A DNA stretch of 64,000 bases from positions 49,564,734 to 49,628,733 of the forward strand of contig OX365946.1 in assembly GCA_947247005.1 (NCBI GenBank), in the 5' to 3' direction. Positions 60,309 through 64,000 of the stretch are shown here, one piece after another (position 1 is the first letter of the stretch; the number at the start of each line of letters is the position of its first letter). The stretch comes from Spisula solida (Eukaryota > Mollusca > Bivalvia > Venerida > Mactridae). Position numbers and translations under genes: made by a program. A model generated the notes under the pieces. That model was not told the origin of the DNA. It was given only the letters and a program-made list of their open reading frames with translations, and did no database searches.

Positions 60309-60481
60309 TCCACATTAGCCTAGTGGTATCTTCGTCGTCCGCTTCGAGTGCAAGAGGTCACGGGTTCGATCCCAGGCCGCGTCATATCAAAGACGAAATA
60401 AAACGGTACCAGCAGTTCCCTCGCTAGAATCTCAACACAAATGGGACATGGGCTTCTCATTCGTACCCCTCGTGGTGATGG
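60309..60481 (+). mobile_element. tRNA-derived SINE, U3 copy
   Basis: A box TAGCCTAGTGG (60316-60326), B box GGTTCGATCCC (60363-60373), then GGCCGCGTCATA and a body reading TTCCCTCGCTAGAATCTCA. The cloverleaf is broken: the 5' acceptor strand does not match CCGCGTC. Better preserved than the U2 copy. Its tail continues into the 104-bp tandem duplication. Confidence 0.82.
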
Positions 60482-60690
60482 ATAATAACATCAAGAATGA
60501 GGTGTCGAGAGGGATTGAAAAAAATATAGAAAAACTTGTTTCACAATCGAACTACATTGTATATAAAATAAATTAGTGTAGCCTAATAATAACATCAGGA
60601 ATGAGGTGTCGAGAGGGATGGAAAATAAATATAGAAAAACTTGTTTCACAATCGAACTATATAAAGTAAATTAGTATAGCCTAGGTATTA
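60482..60690 (+). repeat. Two tandem copies of the SINE tail, about 104 bp each
   Basis: ATAATAACATCA..GAATGAGGTGTCGAGAGGG starts at about 60482 and again at about 60586. Both copies end near AATTAGT(G/A)TAGCCTA. The U2 site has one copy. This is a local duplication after U2 and U3 separated, or a loss in U2. Confidence 0.75.
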
Positions 60691-60721
60691 ATGAGTAAAA
60701 GAACCCGGACTTGTCTATGTA

Positions 60722-61737
60722 CGTGGGACGTTCAAAAATAAACAGGACTATTGTCACAAAACCCGCATGGTTAAACGAAATATATCAAATTATATACCAT
60801 CAGAAATCGGAATCCTTTTTCTCCATACTGTAAAAATATAAACTCAAGCAAATATGCGGTCCTGGAGTTACAGGTGACTAAACAATGTCACTAGCGCTTA
60901 CCCGGCGCACAAAATGAAGTCGCGCTATTTTACATGGGGTAAGTGCTTCGGATTGGGCTATGAAAGACGACGTTTATAGTGATATAGGATGATGAATACA
61001 TTCCAGTACAGCACTGAGCCACACAAGTAAAGCGTTCGTGAGATTCGCATGTATTTTTCCGGATTTTATGTTGAATATCTGGGCGAGAATTCGTACCACG
61101 AAACGTTGATACTTAGAACATGACTCTGTAACTGACTTCACATACGTTTTTATGATTTCTTATTACTAAACGTCTTTAAAAGCTGAACAGTTTTCATTGA
61201 AGCATCTGTGCCATTCTAAAACTGATAAACGACTCGCAGAAATGTTTCAAAAAGGAAGTAACGGTAATTTCATACGATTTAGAGGACAGAATCATCTTAC
61301 TGTTGACATAACTTGGTGTTTGTTCATATTTCCTTACGTTTTGGTGACGTCTCTTTTGCGTCACGAAGTTGTCACTCTTGTAGGTCAACTTCTGTTTATT
61401 TCAGTACCTTACGTCCAAATGTCGTCATGTTTGCTGACATCGTCCAACATGTAACATGTAATGTTTAGGCGAAGTTTAAAAACAAACGATATGATAGTAT
61501 TAAAGATACACCCCATTACGTAGTCGCCATTAATGGTAATTGGCGGGCTGCGCCGGGTGTGTGTTACCATGGTTTCAAAATGGACTATTATGAGAGAACA
61601 TGATCGTGTAACTCAATAAATTAGATATCGAATTTTCGCAATTGAATTCCGATTCCATATTATTTAATAATAGTTGTATAATGTTGAAAACTGTACCCGT
61701 GAGGGCCCTAGTCCTGTTTATTTTTGAACGTCCCACG
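60722..61737. mobile_element. 1016-bp TA element with CGTGGGACG ends, copy 2
   Basis: Same family and orientation as 57696-58709: ends CGTGGGACGTTCA / TGAACGTCCCACG with TA at 60720-60721 and 61738-61739. The paralogous site after the LINE (43452-43462) reads CTATGTATACCAGCG uninterrupted. The two elements are alike throughout but differ by many substitutions, so they were not duplicated from each other recently. Confidence 0.92.
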
Positions 61738-62820
61738 TATACCGGCGTGTTTGCCCGTGTTTGTTCGTACGTGAGTACGTCGTACGTTGAACATTGTTAT
61801 ACGTTGTCATACAACCATTTAAGCTTTGCGCTTGATTGACAGTTATGGAATACGTATATATAAAACTAACTAAGCATATTTTCACTTCGGAATATGCGTT
61901 CGAACGTATTGTTGACTAAGTCAATTACATTGTAGTCGAGTTTACGTAATCTACATAATGTTGGACTATCAGTGCAAAAATACCGGGTAGACCGAGGGAC
62001 GTCTTTGAGCGGGGGCATTGCTATGCGTTTTTGCGTATAATCATTAAAAGTAACCACTTGGTAAGGCTTCTAAGTAAAGTGAATACTTTTATCATCATAA
62101 CTTTGAAACTGCAAAAAAATCACGTTCCTAATATTTACATAGGTCTGGGAAACATAATGCCATTTTTACACAAAAAGCTATCGCTCAGTAAGGGTGTGTG
62201 GAGTAACTAGTACGGAAAGACACCTTTGCAATCAATCGCTCAATTCGTTATAACAACATACAACATACGAGATGGGTTCCTCATATTTTTGTCTACTTCT
62301 TCCAGTGCAAACATATGCGTTCTGGTGCGCCTACTCAAGTCTAACGCTTTTTATATTATTTGAACTTTGCTTCATGATACAAACATCTCGTATGTCATCG
62401 TTCATTGCTTCCTAATCCTAATTTATCAAACGTTTTAAAAAGAGTTTGTCAAAATCATTGGCTTCAATGCTAACGTTTATGACTTGTGTCTGATTCTGTA
62501 CGCAGTGATCCTTTACATAGTCGAAAGTTATGACGTTTGATAAAACGTTTTAATTGTATGTTATTTTACAAAGACACGTTTATGTACACAGTATTAATAT
62601 CATCTTGTGCAAAATGTTTCACGACAAAAATAATATGCAACTCAATTTCGATACAGTATTGAAATGTAAAGCGCAGAACGATAGCCTTAGTAAATGTGGT
62701 ACACGAGGGATGATCAATATTATAATGAGAACATGCTTATAATCTAGTTATGAATCTTATGATTATTTCGATTTAACTCAAACTTTAATATATATATATA
62801 TATTCATCCAGTAACCACCC
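61738..62820 (+). repeat. Flank Z2, distal part of the U3 repeat
   Basis: Matches 43450-44530, including the TA microsatellite (about 62788-62803). Similarity to X blocks ends near GATAACACCAGTTTC (about 62821). A diverged part of Z recurs at 63770-63870. No gene is supported. Confidence 0.8.
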
Positions 62821-62899
62821 GATAACACCAGTTTCTAACCGGCGCGGGTTGCATGCGCGGCTTTAAGAGGGGCCAACGCAGTCGCCGATTTGAACCTAC

Positions 62900-63060
62900 T
62901 ATAAAACTTAAATTGGCTGCTGGCTGCAGGTTCGCAGTTGTCATTTTGAATCTACCAAAATCGAATTAGCCCATTCGACCCTACTGTGAAAAGCGCATTA
63001 GCAGTCGGCTGCCGGTTCGCAGTTGCCAATTTGATCCTCAAGTAAAATCCGAATTGGCTG
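62900..63060. repeat. Two tandem units of about 93 bp, GGTTCGCAGTTG type
   Basis: GGTTCGCAGTTG occurs at about 62928 and 63015, each preceded by a GGCTGC word and followed by a CAAATTTGA/ATTTTGAA-like stretch. The surroundings are more GC-rich than the window average. Non-coding. Confidence 0.6.
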
Positions 63061-63120
63061 CTTGATGTAGAACAAATCGAATTGGCATCTGCCAATTTGA
63101 CCCGGGTAAAAAATCCAATG

Positions 63121-63360
63121 TGAGTCACGACATTCGATTTTTGACGATCTTTTGAATGTCGTCTTCCAATTTCGTATGTTGTGAGTTAACGACGCCGTCC
63201 AATGTCGTACATCGTGAGTCACGACATTCGATTTTTGACTTGTTTTTGAATGTCGCCTCCCAATGTCTTAAGTCATGAGTCACGACGTTCGATTTTTGAT
63301 GGTATTTAAATTGCAGTGCTCTGATGCTGTATGTCGTGAGTCACGACATTCGATTTTTGA
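63121..63360 (+). repeat. Minisatellite with four TGAGTCACGACATTCGAT words
   Basis: The word TGAGTCACGAC(A/G)TTCGATTT followed by TTGA occurs at 63121, about 63215, 63276 and 63338, spaced by about 61-94 bp. Each copy contains TGAGTCA, the AP-1 core. The frames at 62998-63222 and 63275-63676 run through it and are not supported as genes. Confidence 0.8.
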
Positions 63361-63399
63361 TGATGTCAGAGTGGCCTTATATAAACTTCGCGATCACAG

Positions 63400-64000
63400 C
63401 ACCTCTAGCGGATCAAAGGAGCTAACTTATTACTATCACAGCGCCTTGATCGTGTTATTTCCCGGGGGTATGCTAGTGGCAATCATAATTCATGTATTTG
63501 AGAAGTCATGTGCACCAATGTCCCAGGGGTATATGCATGTAGAAAGCATTGTCTATGTGTGTTTGAGGAATCAAGTGCACCAGAATATAAGGGTACCACA
63601 GCAATCAATGATTAAAATACGATCTTATCATATATGTGATATGTTAGGATACGTTTATCAATCCCTGCAACATTAAGTGCAAACCCATATATTGTGTATT
63701 ATATTGTCTTGATGCACCTTCTCGTACACAGAGCAATAATGAAACACGATCCTGTCGCGGTTTATAACTTATATTTGTACTCGGCCTCTTGATACAAACA
63801 TCTCGTACATCTTCGTTCAAATTGCTTCCTGCTACAGATTTATCATACAGTTTAATAAACGTTTGCCAAAAACATGTGCTGTAAACACAATGATCTGATA
63901 TTAAACATTGTAAATGGTGTTTGAATAATCTGCACTCGGCGATCTCTACCACTACATGGTCATACATGAGTCATACAATAGCATAAATGTTCAGGAATAC
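63400..64000. other. Window end, no gene recognised
   Basis: Contains a diverged partial copy of Z (about 63770-63870, compare 62365-62450). The frames at 63275-63676 and 63644-63967 show no domain. Confidence 0.45.

Larger units (their letters stand above)
52140..60721 (+). repeat. GPCR-bearing tandem unit U3
   Basis: Third head-to-tail copy, beginning at GTACAGGCTCGTAGCCACTC (52141). It carries an intact GPCR, the SINE-like insert (55980-56250), the element at 57696-58709, the tRNA-derived SINE and a local tandem duplication near its end. It is nearly identical to U2 over 56000-59690 outside the inserted element. Confidence 0.88.

Noticed and set aside
60309..60385. tRNA gene suggested by good A and B boxes (also at 39309)
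   Set aside because: The acceptor stem does not pair, the T stem has mismatches, and the sequence continues into a repeated body, so it is a SINE head.

Overview
This is an animal nuclear window, most probably from a bivalve mollusc. It is AT-rich, has very low coding density, contains intronless rhodopsin-type receptor genes, and is crowded with repeat types I associate with bivalves: GTCC-rich minisatellites followed by tandem units of about 167 bp, a tRNA-derived SINE with a CGCGTCA-type head end, and LINE ORF1 proteins with an SGNH-like domain. The mollusc assignment is inference from repeat style. No bacterial operon, CRISPR array, rRNA or intact tRNA was found.

Layout. Positions 1-15400 are non-coding: a TATA promoter-like patch at the left edge, a diverged duplicated block (about 690-3190 and 11270-13610), a mariner relic (6649-7263) and a TTAA-flanked element (10295-11190). 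Positions 15400-24300 form block X_A, with an element carrying tandem repeats, a second TTAA element, an RTE-like LINE tail, a Helentron/pearl-like element and a truncated retroposon. From 24548 on there is a head-to-tail array of a unit that carries one class A GPCR on the minus strand: unit U1 (24548-31990), U2 (32100-39530) and U3 (52140-60721). A LINE and flank Z1 (43388-44530) follow U2. Block X_B (44535-49591) and an LTR-linked AT-rich insert (49592-52130) sit between Z1 and U3. Z2 (61738-62820) and a minisatellite (62900-63360) close the window.

Genes. Only two open frames look like functional host genes: the GPCRs at 25820-26866 and 53691-54737. The middle GPCR (33743-34806) has lost about 13 bp and its seventh helix frame. 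The other long frames are retrotransposon ORFs: ORF1 (coiled coil plus SGNH-like domain) and the endonuclease part of ORF2 of a LINE whose reverse transcriptase is missing. A pair of decayed RING-like ORFs lies inside the AT-rich insert next to an LTR.

Because the units are paralogous, several insertions can be read against an empty site inside the same window. This fixes exact element ends and target-site duplications for the 1.01 kb CGTGGGACG elements, a 972 bp TA-element, the Helentron-like element and a 106 bp retroposon. The array therefore records successive duplications and insertions. I did not find an obviously new enzymatic system. The most unusual items are the reverse-transcriptase-less LINE, the duplicated RING-like frames beside an LTR, and the frameshifted receptor whose replacement tail is still hydrophobic.
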